Assembly (NCBI GenBank): GCA_903858075.1
Contig: CAIOHI010000023.1
Span: 1 to 7,628 of the forward strand
DNA length: 7,628 nucleotides
Reading direction: 5' to 3'
Source: an uncultured Actinomycetes bacterium
Lineage (GTDB): Bacteria; Actinomycetota; Acidimicrobiia; Acidimicrobiales; Ilumatobacteraceae
Under the pieces are notes generated by a model. That model saw only the letters and a list, made by a program, of their open reading frames with translations. It was not told where the DNA came from and did no database searches. Of this stretch, positions 6,637-7,628 are shown piece after piece (the stretch's first letter is position 1; each line of letters starts with the position of its first letter). The position numbers and the translations under genes are program-made.

Positions 6637-7283
6637 TCTGATAACTGCCTCAAATACTGGTCTCGCGATACTTCAATCACCCCTAGCGAGGCCAAATGTG
6701 GGGTGCTCCACTGCACATCGAGGAGCGACATATTGAGGCTGCGCATGTGTTCCACCAAATGCATGAGCGCAACTTTGCTTGCGTCGCGTTGCAGATGGAA
6801 CATTGATTCACCGGCAAATAATCCACCAACGCGAACGCCATACAGACCACCTACCAGGTGCCCATCTTCGTTATAGGTTTCCACGGAGTGTGCCCAACCC
6901 AATTCATGGAGGCGCTCGTAGGCAGCAATAAACGGTGAGGTGATCCATGCGCCTTCACGTAAGGGTGAAGCACATGCGGCCATGACAGCAGAAAAGTTGG
7001 TGTTCATGCGCACCGTGTATTTCTTTGCGCTTTGTTTCATGGAACGACTTACTTGCAAGTTGTGCAAGGGAAGAATTCCCCGGGGGTTTGGAGACCACCA
7101 ACCCAGGTGTTTACTGCCGCGGCCAATGCCCATGGGAAACATTCCGTGTGAGTAGGCGTAGATGAGTGTGGATGGTTCGAGGTCGGCACCACCACCTACG
7201 AGGTCATCGTCGGGCCACTTTGTAGCAGGGGGGAATGCCCAGTGGCATTCACTTACTGCTTGTGGTGTTGTTTCAAATAACAC
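6618..7283 (-). CDS. aat: Leucyl/phenylalanyl-tRNA-protein transferase
   Basis: Cytoplasmic enzyme that transfers Leu or Phe from aminoacyl-tRNA to proteins with N-terminal Arg or Lys, marking them for ClpS/Clp degradation by the N-degron pathway. It has 221 residues; E. coli Aat has about 234. Signature blocks in order: FPP (17-19), LVGGGADLEP (28-37), GMFPMG (47-52), WWSPNPRGILP (62-72), SRSMK (79-83), WITSPFIAAYERLHELG (113-129), HSVE (132-135), LVGGLYGV (143-150), GESMF (158-162), DASKVAL (167-173) and LLDVQWSTPHLASLG (187-201). W113, E159 and Q191 match the residues I recall as important in E. coli (W111, E156, Q188). The start is a GTG at 7283, nine bases after the upstream dehydrogenase stop and in the same frame; no clear Shine-Dalgarno site is visible. 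Next downstream is ecm. Confidence 0.95.
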   Translation of the reverse strand: MLFETTPQAVSECHWAFPPATKWPDDDLVGGGADLEPSTLIYAYSHGMFPMGIGRGSKHLGWWSPNPRGILPLHNLQVSRSMKQSAKKYTVRMNTNFSAVMAACASPLREGAWITSPFIAAYERLHELGWAHSVETYNEDGHLVGGLYGVRVGGLFAGESMFHLQRDASKVALMHLVEHMRSLNMSLLDVQWSTPHLASLGVIEVSRDQYLRQLSEAISGQ

Positions 7284-7292
7284 AACACAGGT

Positions 7293-7628
7293 TTAGTACG
7301 AATAGAACCCATTTTTCGTTTTTCGCCCAAGTTTGCCCTCGGAAACAAGTTGGCGCAGCAAGAGCGCAGGTTCATCGGTGGCGCTCGGTGAACTTTTGTG
7401 CAGTGTTTCCAGAATTGATAGCGAAGTATCGAGGCCCACTAAATCGAGCAATGCAAATGGCCCCATGGGGAAGTTGCAGCCGCCTTTCATGGCAATATCA
7501 ATATCGCTCATGGTGGCAGTTCCGCGCTCATACATTTTGATGGCGTTATTGAGGTAGGGAAACAACAGTGCATTCACAATGAACCCCGCATCGTCGCGTA
7601 CATGGACCGGAGTTTTTCCACACGACTG
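7293..7628 (-). CDS. hbd: 3-hydroxybutyryl-CoA dehydrogenase, C-terminal part (5'-truncated)
   Basis: NAD(P)-dependent dehydrogenase of the 3-hydroxyacyl-CoA family, interconverting acetoacetyl-CoA and 3-hydroxybutyryl-CoA. Only the last 111 residues are inside the window; the frame is open through the window edge at 7628, and the GTG at 7577 is internal. Visible are the end of the Rossmann domain (GKTPVHVRDDAGFIVN, residues 4-19 of the fragment), then the helical C-terminal domain with the substrate-binding and dimerisation signature: LLFPYLNNAI, SDIDIAMKGGCNFPMGPF, LLDLVGLDT and the closing GRKTKNGFYSY. This matches short single-function dehydrogenases of the Hbd/FadB2/PaaH type, not the large multifunctional FadB. 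Substrate chain length cannot be read from the fragment; location near ecm favours the C4 enzyme that feeds the ethylmalonyl-CoA pathway. The TAA stop at 7293-7295 precedes aat by nine bases. Confidence 0.9.
   Translation of the reverse strand, partial: QSCGKTPVHVRDDAGFIVNALLFPYLNNAIKMYERGTATMSDIDIAMKGGCNFPMGPFALLDLVGLDTSLSILETLHKSSPSATDEPALLLRQLVSEGKLGRKTKNGFYSY

Noticed and set aside
7461..7470. Palindrome CCCCATGGGG
   Set aside because: It encodes the conserved Pro-Met-Gly-Pro of the dehydrogenase; expected from codons alone.
1..7628. CRISPR arrays, tRNA or rRNA genes, insertion sequences, phage or defence genes
   Set aside because: No regularly spaced repeats, cloverleaf-like segments, transposase motifs or terminal inverted repeats were seen; coding genes fill nearly the whole window.

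Overview
The window looks like an ordinary chromosomal segment of an actinobacterium. GC content is close to half by eye, well below Streptomyces or Mycobacterium. The protein sequences have an actinobacterial character: a polyprenyl synthase with a DDILGVFG-type second motif followed by TGKPAGDDLREGK, an ABC ATPase carrying the 'SIASLE' insertion, a MeaA/Ecm-type mutase, and a membrane-anchored LysM protein with Thr-rich linkers. Together with the moderate GC this would fit an aquatic Acidimicrobiia-type lineage, but that placement is inference.

Layout. Six genes run on the + strand from 1 to 4633, tightly packed: the 3' part of an MsbA-like ABC exporter (1-966, cut by the window edge), xseA and xseB (exonuclease VII), a GGPP/polyprenyl diphosphate synthase, a small signal-anchored LysM protein, and a putative 2OG-Fe(II) oxygenase. 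Junctions are a 4-base ATGA overlap, an 18-base gap, a 14-base overlap, a 2-base gap and a 17-base gap, so the block reads as one transcription unit. Three genes run on the - strand from 7628 back to 4636: the 3' part of a 3-hydroxybutyryl-CoA dehydrogenase (cut by the window edge), aat (leucyl/phenylalanyl-tRNA-protein transferase) and ecm/meaA (ethylmalonyl-CoA mutase). The two blocks converge with only two bases between the stop codons at 4633 and 4636.

How the genes work together. XseA and XseB form one nuclease. xseB followed by a prenyl synthase gene is a recurrent bacterial arrangement (E. coli xseB-ispA). The dehydrogenase and Ecm both fit the ethylmalonyl-CoA pathway of acetyl-CoA assimilation, with aat, an N-degron enzyme, between them. 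I see no RNA genes, CRISPR arrays, insertion sequences or phage genes, and no gene-free stretch longer than about 25 bases. The points most worth a second look are the oxygenase-like protein with a DxDxDG loop, and two inverted repeats between aat and ecm, one of them abutting the ecm start codon.
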